A stretch of DNA of 64,000 bases from Limonium bicolor (lineage: Eukaryota; Streptophyta; Magnoliopsida; Caryophyllales; Plumbaginaceae), in contig CM041777.1 in assembly GCA_023374045.1 (NCBI GenBank), positions 467,261,827 to 467,325,826 of the forward strand, in the 5' to 3' direction. Position 1 is the first letter of the stretch. Each line of letters begins with the position of its first letter. Below, piece after piece: positions 34,977 to 49,183 of the stretch. Both the position numbers and the translations under genes were made by a program. The notes under the pieces are model-generated. The model did not search any database. It had not been told where the DNA came from and was given only the letters and a program-made list of their open reading frames with translations.

Positions 34977-35164
34977 TCCTCCTAGAAGAAGCACTAAATG
35001 TTTTTCATATCAGAATTGCATAAATTATTCCGCAGATGTGGTTGTCGCCATTCAGAAGAAGTGGACGAAGTGTGGTAGTATTAAACAGTAGGTAGACAGT
35101 GTATAACTTCCTAGTTCCTACTACTATATTTGTTCGGATGGAGCAGTTGGAGGCAGCAGGACAC

Positions 35165-36114
35165 TAGGGGTGTTCACGGTACGGTTAACCGCATACAAGT
35201 TAATCGGCTAATACGGTTTTTCAAAATTTGATACCGTTACCATTCCATTTATACCGGTTAACTGCATTCAGGTTAACCGTCTAATGCGGTACGGTAATTC
35301 AGGTTAACCGTTACCATTCCGCTTACGCAGTCTAAGAATATAAGGCAAAATCATTTTACTTAGATACGAACAACATAATTTACAACCTGCTTTCTCAACT
35401 GAGTGATATCAAAATACATCTCAAAATATTTACCGTGTTCTTCACCACACATAATATATTACATCTTAGGTATGCAGTGCCCTCTTTTTAGATAATCGTT
35501 GTTCAAGTTTTCAAAAGATAAGTCAAAGATATACAAAAAACTGTCACTTAGCAAATAATTTCAAAATATCAACGCCAAATTAGAAGACTGTCATCTAGTG
35601 CTGAGTTTGTGTTTGAGTCATCGAGCCGGTAGAAAAATGGAAAAGGCAAGCAAGCGCCTCGACAACGGCGACAAGTTTCGGTAAGCGGTAAATCAAATTT
35701 TTATTTTCAACCCTACCGTGTTTCAATGGAATTTTGGCAGCCATCTCACTCACACGCCACGTTTAAAGTATGAGATGGTTTGGCCAATTTTAAAAGGTTA
35801 ACGTGGGCCAAAACCAGCCCATTTATATATATTTTTTTATGTGAGTTGGATTTCTTAATCACGTACAGCAATTTGAAAGTTCAATTTTATATATGTTATA
35901 TTTATAGTACTAATATAAATATATATTTATATATAACCGGTTAACCGTGGTTAACTGCAGTATAGAAATTACATACTGTTACCTAAACCGCAATTGTTTA
36001 ATTATAATGGTTCGGTTAACCTACCGCCAAAGACGATACGGTTAACCGGTTAGACGGTACGGTATAAACAGATTATGGTACGGTACCACGGTAACGGGTT
36101 TTTGGGCTCCCCTG
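35165..36114. mobile_element. hAT-3: non-autonomous hAT element
   Basis: Begins TAGGGGTGTTC and ends ...GCTCCCCTG (inverted CAGGGGAGC). The flanks CAGGACAC (35157-35164) and CGGGACAC (36115-36122) agree at 7 of 8 bases. Repeats of 'cggttaaccg' near both ends are typical of plant hAT derivatives. No transposase. Confidence 0.75.
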
Positions 36115-36770
36115 CGGGACACATCAAAGAATGTGCAAAATCTACCCAGTGCCGCCGATCAAACCGATCGACAAACTTTAGGATCCTTTTCTATAAAACA
36201 AAAAAAATCAATAAAATAAGTATACTTCCTTCCCAGGCTCCCAGCGGCGGAGCTGTGCGGCAGGCCACGCCACGGTCTACTACTGAATACTGATCGATCA
36301 GTCAACTCAAAACAACAGCACATACGTTAACGAGGCAGCTACCTTATGGCTAGCAGACGTCCCCTGGTAATCGTGATCTGCCGACCAGAGACGATGAGAT
36401 GGTTGGATGAACGCTTCACAGAGCTAGCTAAAGAGAGAAAATCGCTGTAGCTAACTAGCTAGACAGCTAGCTTTATGGGACAAACTGTTTGACTTAATTT
36501 GTCTCATTTGAATTTGATTTTCTTCCTTTGACAGCCAATTCAAATTAGACAAGCGTCTCAACTCTCTGAAGTTAAAAGGAGCGAGCCATCCTAACAACGG
36601 CAAAATTTGCATCCAAATCAGTGACTGTCATCTTTTTTTAAGCTTACATTTAAATATATATAATACAAAATGTGTAATAATTGATGTATATGAAATATTA
36701 AGGAAAAAAATAAATGAGAAACTCATTTTTTATAAATTCAAAAAAAATACGGTCTATTTACCTTTCTCAA
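36115..36770. other. No gene recognised
   Basis: Short unique sequence with 'gctagct' runs near 36420-36475. No domain, RNA gene or terminal repeat seen. Confidence 0.5.
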
Positions 36771-36950
36771 TAGGGGTGGCAATTTTTACCCAACCTGATA
36801 ACCCGACACATACCCAACCCGAAAATAGCGGGTTTAGGTCATGATTCTTGACCCATTTAATTATTGGGTTGGGTATAGGTTACCTATTAAATTTGTGGGT
36901 TGGGTATGGGTTTAAAGTCCTAACCCGTAGTCAACCCGACCCGTTTATTT
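36771..36950. mobile_element. hAT end fragment
   Basis: TAGGGGTGGCAATTTTTACC followed by GGGTTGGGTA-type repeats is a common hAT end in plants. No matching right end or TSD was found, so it is likely truncated. Confidence 0.5.
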
Positions 36951-37440
36951 TATTTTATTAAAAATAATAATAAATAAATAATTAGATAAAATATAAATAT
37001 ATTACTAAGTAAGTGCTAACCTACTATTTGTATAATACAGATTATGTAGTATCTTTTTTATTAGAGGTTGTTTATTTGATAATGCTACTTTGATGTATTT
37101 CTTTATAAAGAAAAAACAAGAGTATTCGTTATGTGGATTGTCAAAAGACAGTGTGCTGCTCTCTCCTCCACAGCTCTCACTGTGGTTCTATCTCTTCTGT
37201 ACTTTGAAGATTTTTGTCTATGTTTTGATTCTATATTCTGAAGGAGAAAATACAGTTATATTTGGCCCAGGCGCGTACACATCACCTTCTTCTGTTAAGT
37301 GCCACTGAGCACGACATGTATGTGGAAAAAGAAAAAAGACGGAGGATAATGAAAACTCTGGAATATCTACCATATTGAATGTATGATTTCATTCATTTGT
37401 AACTCCGTTTGAGCAATCATATAATAAATTTAATTCCAGG
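36951..37440. other. No gene recognised
   Basis: AT-rich sequence and a short frame at 37090-37308 without recognisable features. It ends at the D2 LTR; the last five bases CCAGG would be the left copy of the TSD. Confidence 0.45.
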
Positions 37441-40400
37441 TGTAACACCCCATCCAACATCAAACACATAACAACATTCTGCAGCGGAAATATACTACTT
37501 CACATTACTTAACTCGTTGGTGTTACACGTCGTTAACCACCCACGTGGCTAACAAGGCTATTACATAAACATTGTACCGGTCTGATGGACTAGATTCCCG
37601 AGCGACTACACATTATTATCCCTTTCCATTTACAACAAACATACACATACCTTCCAACTGTACCGAGTATTTACTACACTTACTGCATATATACAACTAA
37701 ATGATTACCCATGTACAACGACTACCCCGTCCTACTCTCGAATGGCTTCCAGCTCTTTGTACCTGAAATAGGAGAAGAAGAGAAAGGGTGGCCCCCAGGG
37801 GGCTCAGCACCTTTGCTGGTATGGTAATCCCGCAGCCCGCATGCTACCGGGCCACGCACAACTATTTGTCGTCTTAGCATGCGGTTGATTTTATTTGAAT
37901 CATGCATGTAAACTTAAACACACAACACATAACATTCCGCCTCAATGGGCTCAACGAACAGATAGCATACCCATACTTGATAGGTCACTCATGGTACTCA
38001 TTACCCCTAGAGTGTTTCTCCTCTAATAGAGCTACTTCCTTAATAGACGACAACTACCCATTAATCGGGTTATCCTTAAACGCCTCTTATCACAAACTGG
38101 GATTCATATCCATGATCCACATACTCCAAATTTTACAACATATAACATTCATCACATAACAACACATAACAACACTTTTCACGTTTCAACGTGCACATAA
38201 TAACATCGCAATAGATATTGCATCATAACAACAATACATAACATAACGGGTACGGTTCCCTTTTATGAACCGGCCCAAACATAGTCAGTTCACTTGTAGC
38301 CTAGAGAATGTTGCCAGTCTCGTGATAAGCTCACTACATAACTCGTTACCGTCTCGTTAAATGAACGGATAACTTAACACAAGGTGTCTCGGATATAGTG
38401 ATCCAAGCACACCGAACAAACATAACATAGTATGCCCCTGTGGCCCGACGTGAGTCAGTAAAATAGCCTTGGTTAAGCTAAAGGGAAGGTTGGAAACCAA
38501 ATTGGAAAACAACCATAACATACAGAGAGGATCGAACCTGATATGACAACGACCCCATACTCACACGCGTGGCCGGAACAGACCGGACTCCTCACTTCCC
38601 CCGTTAGCACTTGTTAGAAGTTCAACATTGAACTTAATTAAACAATCACAACATTGGGTTAAGTCTTGTTAGACACACACAAGGGAGGGAGAGTCATACA
38701 TTCACACACAAACATCACACACAAACATCACATGACTAACTCACACATAGCCGTGGTCAGAACGTTCCTTAGGTCGGAAACGTTATCACCGGATACCGTT
38801 CTCTTACGTTTACCTAATAGTGGTTAACTAGCCCTTCAAGCGCATTCGAGGTTACCGGTATCGGCACGTAAACATACAACAACAATAACGACTGTAAACT
38901 CGTTTCATGATTTATCTTATAACGTGACAAACACACAGAAAACACATTGGCATACAAGCCGGTGTAATCCGGTAGGACACAGGTTGCAAGAAAACCATAC
39001 CTGTCACCGGAGTCCACTTTATCATGTCCACTTATGTTCCTCGAACAATTCTCGAACAACTGATAATATTACATGTACTTTTATTAACATCGGGGTAACA
39101 TGATTGTTTAAAGTCTAATGCTTATAACTTACCCCCGTTAACTTAGTTAAATAACTTAGCATTTTAACTTATTTTACCTTTACATTTTAATACAACTTTT
39201 CCCCCACTAAATTGTCATTATAACTCACTTAACATGTCCTTAACAATCTTATAACATCATTACTTAATAATCCCCATCATCTTATAACTTTAAACAATGT
39301 TTTGTTTTTGTTTTTTTTTATATATTTTGGGCTGTCCGACCCACAACTGGGTCGGACCGTTCCAGAGACTCTTCCCGTCTTTTAAATACACCTGTCCGAC
39401 CCATGTCCGACCCAAGACCTCTGGGTCGGACCATTCCAGAAACTCCAACAGGTGACTAAACAGAGCTGTCCGACCACAACTGGGTCGGACCACTGGGTCG
39501 GACAACATCAGAGTTTGTCCAAACTTTGTCAAATTTTCTCCCAAACTTTCCTCAAGCCTCCTAATGTGTTCTAACATCATTTGGCACATCAAACACACCT
39601 TTAGCCATGTACTAAACTCTTTAAATCACACACCAAAACCATCTTATCATTCACAAATTTCTTACAAAATTCTTAGCACTTGGAATGTTTTCTCCTTAAG
39701 ATTTCTAAGTGGTATTTCACCAATACTGACCACTATACCAAGGTGTTTCCTCTACACCTTAACATCATCTCTCAAACTTCTTTTCTTACTAACTAAATCT
39801 CCTTTTTACATCTTACCTAAACATCATTTCCTCCTTGTACATCAACATTCCTAAACTTAAACAAACTTCTCCAAGACTTTAATACATCCACAAAACACAT
39901 ATTGAATTCCTAGAACTTCCAAGATAATACCTAAATCCTTGTTTCACTCTAAATCGCCTTAATACATGTTTTCTTCCCTAGTAAAACACTTGTTCACCTT
40001 TAACGCTTCCTAGTTCACCAAAACTTGTTTAAATCACTTAGAACTTCTTATACATTTTCCAAATTTTGCCATAGCTTTTTGTATATCCTCACATCCAACA
40101 CTTAGGTTTTTACCTTATTTCATTTCAAGAACACCTAAAATCCACCAAGAACTTTCTCACACACAAAACATCACCAAATTTACACTACATCACAATATAG
40201 TGCATAAACTTAATTGCTTGGCACTTAGGCCCTTAAATAACATGGCTCTTAGGCCCTTAAATTGCATAAACCTTAAACACTGAATTTCCCACATAATATA
40301 TTGCCTTTAACCTGCAAATACACTCAACATCACATATGCCCCTTAATAGTTTCCTTGAGAGCATTTTACTAGGTCATTCACCTTTGGCTCCTTAGGTATT

Positions 40401-41913
40401 TTATTAAGCAAATCAAGCTTATTTTCCTAAGGCATTTAAACTACATTGAGATAGTTTGTTTACCTCTTTTTCCTCACAAACTTCTTTCTTGTTCCCTTGT
40501 AAAACCGGTAAGGATGTTTGGTTGTTTGTCAACTTCTAAACAATGTACAAATAATAGAATGAGTATTCAAGCATTATGCTTCATCTCATTGTAACCCTAG
40601 TTTACATATATTGTCTTAACACATTAAGGTAGTTGTTTTACCTTGGAATTGGAAGAGAGCTTGAATATCTATCAAGAGAGGACTCCACCAAGTCCTTGAA
40701 AGATTCAAATGGAGCTAGAACAAAGCAACACAATGAGCACCATTAATGGTGATTCTCGGTCAAGATAAAAAACATGGAGGAAACATGATTTTTCTTTGAG
40801 ATTCCTTACCTAGAAGCAAAGGAGATCAATAATATGTAGAAATACAAGCTCAAGCTCCTTCAATGGTGGAACTCCATGGCACCAAAATGGGGCTCTTGGA
40901 ATTTTAAGAAGATAGGAATGAAGAGCTTGATGAGACAAAGAGAATGGTGGTGTTTGTTTTTGATTTGGTTAAGTGAGCTAGGAAATATTGGCAATGGAAG
41001 ATGGTAGTTGGTGCTGTTGCTGTAGCATCACCGTGAGAGAGAGCAAGAAGGAAGGAAGAAGACATGGGAAATGAAGAGAAATGAGAGAATGAAGATAAGT
41101 TCTACCTTTTGGAAGATATTTGTAGTTAAAGTAAATAGTAACTTCTACTTTACTACATTACTTAGTTTTTTTTTTGTTTAGTGTGGTGAGTCACTAAGAA
41201 AATCGGCCCCCATATTAAAACAAGGGTTTTTTTAGTCTTTATTGATCAATTGTCTCACTTATAACAACATATGTTACAAACTAGCTTATTAAAGTTACTA
41301 TTCATGAAAACAAGGCACATAGAAGTGAATTTTTTGATTTCCCATTGATATAGACTTCCAAATGTGATACTATATAGTACATATGTTAATTAAAGAGTAA
41401 TGATGGACATTTAGCCATTCAAAACTCATTTACAGGACAATTTTTCAAAAATGTGCTTCAAGACTTCTTAAAGCACATTTTGTGTTTTAACTTGTTTTCA
41501 AGCTTGGTTTTCTTTGGTAATTGATTTAATATGTTCATTAACATATTTATAAGGTATAGGTATGACCATTAGGTCTTATACAAATTTATCCCAAGCTTAG
41601 AGCACATTTTTGCTCTTATTGACTTTAAGGTATATTCTTGTGTTTTGTTTGGTTTAACTGTCTACCAAAGTTTCCTAAGGACTTAATTAGCCTTATTAAA
41701 TCATAATTGAATATTATTAAGTCTTGGTAGGCTCTTTGGGTCCTAACCAAGTTTACTCCAAGCTTAGGGCATGTTTTTGCTCAAACTGTGTCTTAGTGTT
41801 TTATTGCATTTTACTACGGTTTAAATTGTTCACTGATGTTTCTAAGGCACTTTCTAGCCTCTACATACCATATTTTAAATGTTTAACAACATATTAAGGT
41901 TTGGGGTATTTCA
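37441..41913 (-). repeat. 3' LTR of D2 (4.5 kb)
   Basis: Starts TGTAACACCCC and ends GGGGTATTTCA on the + strand, i.e. TGAAATACCCC...GGGGTGTTACA when read as the element. The U5-side 200 bp resemble the D1 LTR end (position 8230-8450), while the start differs, so D1 and D2 are separate subfamilies. Confidence 0.85.
39334..39502. repeat. Short palindromic array in D2 LTR
   Basis: Three units (starts 39334, 39394, 39468) with arms GTCCGACCCA and TGGGTCGGAC, the same arms as in the B LTR, and a 'cattccaga' spacer also seen there. Spacing is 60 and 74 bp. Confidence 0.8.
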
Positions 41914-44519
41914 ATCTACCCCCCTTAAAAGAACTTCGTCCTCGAAGTTTACACTTCCCACACATCTTGGATTAGAATACGGGGATTACTTATAGAAATA
42001 AAGCTTCCATAACCAAACACACTTTACATCACAACCTCGGACTTAATGGTCCGGGTAACACATTCACATCCATACATAACATGACATATTCACAAGATAA
42101 CCTCGGACTCAATGGTCCGGGTATCTTAACAACATTTACACATACTTAACAACCCTTAGACTCTCTGGTCTTGGGTAACATAACAACATTTAGACACATA
42201 GGTCTTGATAACATAACAGCCTTAGACACATAGGTCTATGTAACACAACACATTTAGACTCATAGGTCTTAATAGCATACACTTTAGGAACTCAAGGTCA
42301 AAATAATATTTATTACACATACCACACAACATGTCATAGCATGTATAGCAATCAAAAATATCTTTGATATACACTGTGATCCCGCAGAACCCGGTCGCGA
42401 TGGACACCTTCCGTCCCCGTGCCTTTGGGAGATCAAAACAATCACTTAAATTTGAAAAAAAAAATTGTGAGGTTAAGTAAGAAAACTTTAGTCATGTAAA
42501 GTATCTATCGACGTTTTATAAATACCAATTCGAAATCCTTTTGAAAACACATACAACTCCAAGTCCAACTTATGCTCTTTGCTTCTTTTCTTAGCGTGGT
42601 TATTTGTGACCACTTATAGGGAGCTTCAAGAATTATCCAACCCTGATGTGATCAGCATCAGTGTTGAACTATCCTTCCACCCCAATTTGTGTTCGGCTTC
42701 CCTTGATCTCATGATAATCAAGTTTCACCTCCCACTTCAATTTCAAGCATCAAATAAATCACTCATTTCCAATTTTCTATCTTTTAAATCATTCAAATCG
42801 TGATCATACATCTCCAAGGGATAGAACTCCGTCTATCAGTTACCTCCATTCACCTTAACCCTGTTGCCTAGGAAATCTTATTCTCGCTAGGTTCTATGTC
42901 GGTTCATACCCTTTCATGAATCACTATATAGTATATATATACACATATATTTTATCAAAATACAACACACAGTTTCACATTTATACACTGTCGGGGTTTT
43001 TGTTCCCCCGGGAGTTTCTCTACTCCCCACACTTGTACTATCACACACAACTGTTAACAAATAAACACACTTATCACAATGGTATTCGCATCTTCTGTGC
43101 GCAATTACCACAATTAAACCATGAATGAATGCGTATGTTTACGTAACACACGCACCAATCATCAAAACAAATTATTTGTGTTATGCACAACATAAGTCAC
43201 GTACGCTTGTACGGTAATACACACTAAGTGGTTTTGCGCTCTACCCCCCTTAAAAAGGATTACGCCCACGTAATCAATCACTAAACATTGGCTTAAAATG
43301 TTCTGCCGTCGTGAAGTATTTTAACCTCCACGCGGTCTATTATACAATGCATTCCGATTAGAGGATCTTAACCATATTGGCGGTTTAGTCCCTAAATCAA
43401 GAATTCTCATTGGAGTTTGCTCTAACTCTTAACTGGTTTCAGTTCTGGCCTGTGAGGCTTCTAGGCGTTAATAATTAGCCATTCACTCGTATTCACCATG
43501 CACATTCAACATTTGAATTACTGGCTCACTAGTTTCTGCTGCGAAACTCTAATAACTGTAGGGCTCAAGTTGCCCCACTCGTTATTGTTATCGTATTATT
43601 CACCTCCCATTTATCACCTTCATCTTGGTAACAATGGTTTCTCAACTGACGCGTGGTATCCCTTACCGTTAGTGAACTCGGTGAGTTACAAAACTTCCAT
43701 CCACTTCTCTAATAACTTACTGCGTAAACTGCTACGTATTTCATAATGATTGACTTGTTCCCTTCCGACTTACTGTCGGTTGAGATTGAGCTACTACCTA
43801 GTGTGTAGTGCTCTCTCAGCTATTTCCAACATTTGGGGTATATTCCATACCGATATTTGGCAGTTAGTGCTACTGTAGTCACTTACTGTTAATCATGCCT
43901 CCACATTTGGTTTTGTACAAGTACTTTTTCATGGTATGTCTTTGCATTTCCTATGCATCGGCCATTATAACATTATTGCTCCACAATTAACATGTTCCCA
44001 ATCCTAGCTATCCCACTCGATCATTACTGTGCAAGTGCAATACCAAAACACTCAGTCATACAGAGTGCAGAGGCGTAAACTCTTGGCAGTAAATCTCTCA
44101 TGCGATTGCCATAGGAATTCACACTGTTTTTCACTGAGATTCTGATCTCGTAATACTGGCTACTGGCTTACCGCCTAGTTTGTTTATCATCACTTACCTT
44201 GCATCACCACTGAATTTAATTCATAACTGCTCTTATCTGCCATATCATTATCTAACAACACTTATACAACGGTCGCTTGCTGCGTACCGTGCTCTTACTT
44301 ATTGTATAACACCAACTTATATGGTATTTACTGTCACATTAACTTCCACACATATACTTACATCACTCGTATTATGGATCGCCATCCATTTGGATGACTA
44401 CTGAATACTCCTTGAGCGTTGATCACTCGAGTTACAAACTGGCGTTATTCAGCTCGGTGCTTCACTTATACACACATGCTACTAAACTAACTGCTCTCTT
44501 TCAATAACAATATCGTCCA
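41914..44519 (-). other. 3' non-coding region of D2 with two polypurine tracts
   Basis: LTR-adjacent tract 41914-41926 and upstream tract 43239-43251 (- strand AAGGGGGGTAGAG) lie 1325 bp apart. No credible coding frame in 2.6 kb. It is the counterpart of D1 1-4226. Confidence 0.7.
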
Positions 44520-45299
44520 TGTAACACCCCTCTCCATAATCACGATATAATCCCTCACGTAGCAATAAATAAAACGTCTCACAGCGGAAAAATAAATAAC
44601 AATTACAAAACTCACACGGGGGTCACCGGCCATTACTCGCCCATGCGAGCAACGTAGCCAAACCACATCCAACTTCCAAAATAAACAAACTACTAACCGC
44701 AGTGATAACGAGAAACTCCTATACATCAAACTAAGTCCATAACCATAAACATTGACAAGTGAGCGTCTACCCAATCCTGAAAAATACATAACCTTACCAT
44801 AAGACCATACACCATCTTCATTACTATACAACATCTCCAACTACCCTGTTCCTGCTCTTCAGCTCCGACAATGATCAACAACCTGAAATGGTGTAGTATC
44901 AGCGATAGATGCTGAGTATGTCGGGCCTGGACCCTAATGGTCACTTGTCATTTTAACCATCTTATTATTAGATTGGTTTCATGCTTTTCATTTTACAGTT
45001 ATAATCAAAACTGAAGCATAAATGTATAATATACATAATCAACCATCCAAATACTCATAAACATTAATCATCCATCCAAACCAAACATTCATAGAATATT
45101 TCAAACAACATTTGTATATCGAACGTATCGAGCAATAACAACAATATTTTGTACAATGTACAATCGCCGTAGCGTTCACCATCCACTGTCAATTTATTTT
45201 AGTTTGCTTTCAAGCCCCATCCATATGTACAATGTACATTCACCGTAGCGTATAGTTCCCATAGTTAATTTACCTTAGCCTTGTAGGCTCCATCCAACC
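44520..45299 (-). repeat. E: partial LTR of a further Ty3-like family
   Basis: Begins TGTAACACCCC like the other LTRs of this clade, inside the D2 internal region, but its sequence differs from A, B, D1 and D2. It is cut at 45300 by the LTR of B. The left TSD would be GTCCA (44515-44519). Confidence 0.6.
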
Positions 45300-48200
45300 T
45301 GTAACACCCCAACCGCTAATCCTATGCTTACCGTCTAATCGTCCTATTAATCCTACGAGTTCGCAGCGGAATTATTACATACTTACTACGGCGGGTGAAA
45401 CAATGCCGCTAACCGCCCATACGGCTAGCTAGGCTACTAATACTTACAGTAACGGTCTGATGAACATAATGTACCGAGCTACTAAATTACTTGCCAAAAT
45501 AACATATGCCAAATACTTACATCCTGGATCACCGAGTATTTAAAGTATATTCAATTACAACCTTTCAAGCTTACCAAAGGAATGAGTTTCTAAGGCTACT
45601 CATCTATACCAACTCCCTTCCATCAATATCCAAAAAGGTGTACCCCATGGTACACCGGCTAATCAAAACTGTAGCCATGTACTACTTAGTACACCCATCA
45701 TAAATTCAGTGTTTACATCCCAAAAAGAAGATAAAGAAATAGAGTTGAGTCTTCACATCTTCATCACTCTCGAGTACCTGCGTGTAGTAAAAATGGTGCC
45801 CCAAGGGGCTCAACAAACGCTGCATATGGACTCCGCATATACCGCGTGCTAGCTAGGGCACGCCGACTATTTGACGTCCACTAAACATGCATTTCATTTA
45901 TTCCATACATACATGCTTTTCATACATCATTCATGCTATACAATTCATTACATAATTCAAGGCAACAATGTAGTAGCACACAGCTTACTTACCTTCACAA
46001 GGTTAGCCAAATTATGCATCCGGGTTAATCGGAATGCTTTACTCTTTTACTCATTACTTACTTTTCCTTACTTACAATTACTTACTTTCAATTACTTTAC
46101 TTACTCATTCTTACTTACTTACTTATACTCAAGTTAAGTCGTCGGGACCTCCGGCCTTGGGGACTACACCGTCCCACATCCGGGATTTACTTGACTCACC
46201 AATCCGGGATGCTACCCACTTAAGGGATTTGGGCCGCGGACCAGTTTAAGAGTCAGGAATTGGAGCCAACCTCTCGTGACTCCGCATCCTCACGCGTGGC
46301 CGAAACTATATCGGACTTCTACTCATTCCAATTTAATTACCAATTTAAGTTAGGATGGTTAGCTTGTTAGGAATAAGTTAGAAGCCCAAACACAATAATA
46401 ACGGTCACGGTACATTACAACATTCATATTCATCCACACATTTCATGAATTATACAAACTATGATTTAAAGAAGGTATACAACATCATACAACACTACAT
46501 ATTCACAAGTATGCATATTAACTCCGATTCGTGCATTTATCTTATTTGGTGATCAATTAGCACCCAACACACAAATCAGAGTAACCAAGATAGCATACGG
46601 GGCATGAGGAATCCATACCGTTCACCGTTGTACGTACTTCCAAACGTCCTTCCGGTGTCACAAATCAAATCCTATTATATACATACAATTAAATGATTAA
46701 TCTAACTATCATTACTTAACTCATACTTACTATGTCCTTATACTTCTTACACTTACACATTACTTACCCATGTTTCATTACTTGAGTTTTTATTTTCTTA
46801 CCTAAGGTTTGCATGCTTACATTCATGTACATATACATATGTGTTGGGTATACATATATATATATATACAAATTATTATTTAAATTAAAATATATTTTTT
46901 TGTAAGTATAGGGCCGTCCGACCCACCGTCCGACCCAAGCCCTGGGTCGGACCATTCCAGTAAGTTTCGTTCCCAGAAAATTACCCTGTCCGACCCAGCA
47001 CTATTCCGTCCGACCCATACCCTCGGGTCGGACCATTCCAGAAGGTTTTGGTCTCGAGTCCCAGCTCCGTCCGACCCACGTCCGACTCACCGTCTGGGTC
47101 GGACGAAGTCAGAAACTTCGCCCTTATATTTTTGCCCGTCCGACCCACGTCCGATCCACGGCCCTGGGTCGGACCATTACAGAAAGTTTTGATTGTTTAA
47201 TTAAGCCATGTCCGACCCACGTCCGACTCACGGCTCTGGGTCGGACCATTCTAGAAAGACTGTTCTCGTTTCTTAAGCCCCGTCCGACCCACGTCCGACT
47301 CACCGTCTGGGTCGGACGGTTCCAGAACCTTGTTACACTTTTATTTTTCTTTCCCAATTCCACCCATTGTTTCCCCAATCTTCCTACATACATCCTAACA
47401 TGTTTTTGTGCAATTAAACACCCTAAACCATACTAATTCATTTCCTAATTCATTACACAACTTTATACTCATTCACTCACCTAATTTTCTAAGTTTCAAC
47501 TCACACTTTCACTAGTTGTTTCCTAGTTGTGTTTTGCTACAGATTTTAACACTAACACTCTCCATCTACAACTCCCTCTTCTAATGTCATTACTAACACC
47601 TCTAATGCACTACAACTACATTAACTATCTCTCCCCATCTTCCCTCTATCTATTCATCTCAAAATCTGTTACAACTTACATCATTCACCTAGTTAAAAAT
47701 TCACTAAGTGTTCTAATTCTAGATAAATTTTGCCATAGTCTCCCCTATATTTTTACACTCTCACCACATTGTTCACACTCACATTACTAACCAATCCACC
47801 TGTTTGTACACCACAACAATCAACTAAGTTCTTCCACACAATTACTACCCACTCAACATTATAAAATTCCTGCACATTACATAAATTCCCAAACTAGTTT
47901 GCAACAGTCTTTAAGTGTCTTTTAAGGCTTCAAAATGCTTATGTTCTCTTACACATTATACTACCAATGCATTATCATTTTACAATACCAATTTTCATTT
48001 CTAAAAATCTGTTACATTATACATACATAAGGTTACACAATGAGCATTCTTACCTTGCTTCACTTCTAGATTTTCTTTCTTCTTCTTTCTCCTTCCTTCT
48101 CTCTCTACCGGTTTTGGTATTCAACAAATCTAACATTATCACCCATATATACACACACATTCAATACCAAAAACTACTCTTAATATTATTTAAGCTTTCA

Positions 48201-49183
48201 ATGTAGGTTTCTAGGGTTTAGAATTTATATTACCTCCCAAGAGTGCAAATGAAGCTTGGAGTGGTTCAAGAACAAGGTTTCCAACTCCTTCAACAAGCCA
48301 AAATCGGCTAGAACACAAGAGACCAACAAGGGTTTAGTCTAGATTTTCGTTTTGCCTTTGAGGCTAGAAAAAGATGGAGTTTTCGAAATATTTTTACCTT
48401 AGAAGAACAAGGAGAAGGAGGGCCTTCTAATGGTGGTGTTGAAACTCCAAATGGGGTATACCCATAATTGAAAGTGCTTGTTTTTGGATTTTGGAAAGAT
48501 GGAAATGTAGCTCTTGATGAGAGGATTACAATGGTGGTGTTTTTTATAATTTTTGAGAAGTTTGGAGAGAGTTACAAAGGAGAGAAGTAGAGGTTTTTAG
48601 TGGTTCTCTTCTTTCACCATGGAAGTCGATGGAGAGGTAGGAGAAGAAGAAAAGAGAGTGAGGGGGAAGGGTATTACGTGAGAGAGAGAATAGGGAGGAG
48701 AGAGAGTGTAAAGTGAGAGTGGGTAGTTTTATTGTTTTTGTTTTGTTGTAATAAGGAGGAATAAAGAGTGTGTGAGAGAGAGAAGAGGGGGCCGGCTGAC
48801 TAGCACCCATACACACCAAATTTTTCTTTTATTCTAAAGTGGACACATAACTCTTGGTTATTTATGTTTCTACCCCACAACTTCCCGTTTTTGACAGTTT
48901 TTACTAATCTCTCGATTTATTGATTTTACTGGTCCCAAAGCTTCACTACTATTTATTAATGATTATTTTTGACCAAAACTGTTACGAGTCTATTTGACCC
49001 GCTTAAAGGCACGTTTTCCCGGTTACCTCGAAAAACGTGCTTTAAGGTTCGGTAATGTTTTTAAACCGTTTTAAAGGTCCGTTTTCTTCGGGATTTGTTC
49101 CCTTATGATTATTTACACTTAATTAAGCTTCTAAATTACTTATTAGCCTAATTAATCACTATTTTTAATTACGGGGTATTTCA
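45300..49183 (-). repeat. 3' LTR of B (3.9 kb, complete)
   Basis: Reads TGAAATACCCCG...GGGGTGTTACA on the - strand. It is nearly identical to 55694-56838 where they overlap. Both ends resemble the A LTR, whereas the middle and the palindromic array are different. Confidence 0.9.
46916..47322. repeat. Six-unit palindromic array in B LTR
   Basis: Units start at 46916, 46988, 47069, 47138, 47210 and 47282 (spacing 72, 81, 69, 72, 72). Arms GTCCGACCCA and TGGGTCGGAC. The spacer, read on the - strand, is 'aaactttctggaatgg', shared with the D1 array although the arms differ. Confidence 0.9.

Larger units (their letters stand above)
27898..34994. mobile_element. Harbinger-like non-autonomous element, interrupted by two hATs and a copia
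   Basis: The left end (27898: GCGCCTACTTGGTAGGACGG, continuing TATGGGAAT) and the inverted right end (34994: GTGCTTCTTCTAGGAGGATA, continuing TGGGAAT) are similar over about 30 bp with one gap. TAA lies on both sides (27895-27897 and 34995-34997), the TSD size and type of PIF/Harbinger. Removing the nested hAT and copia insertions leaves about 1 kb of AT-rich sequence without coding capacity. Confidence 0.5.
37441..44519 (-). mobile_element. D2: LTR and 3' internal region of a D-like Ty3/gypsy element
   Basis: On the - strand, a 3' non-coding region (44519-41914) leads through a polypurine tract into an LTR (41913-37441). Blocks of 44080-41914 match 74-4226 of D1 in reverse complement, for example the block with 'tgcactctgtatgactgagt' (D1 near 90, D2 near 44060). 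No gag or pol is visible: the element is cut at 44519 by insertion E. Confidence 0.8.

Noticed and set aside
46916..47322. CRISPR-like look of regularly spaced palindromic repeats
   Set aside because: The spacers are themselves repeated, the setting is a plant LTR, and there are no cas genes.
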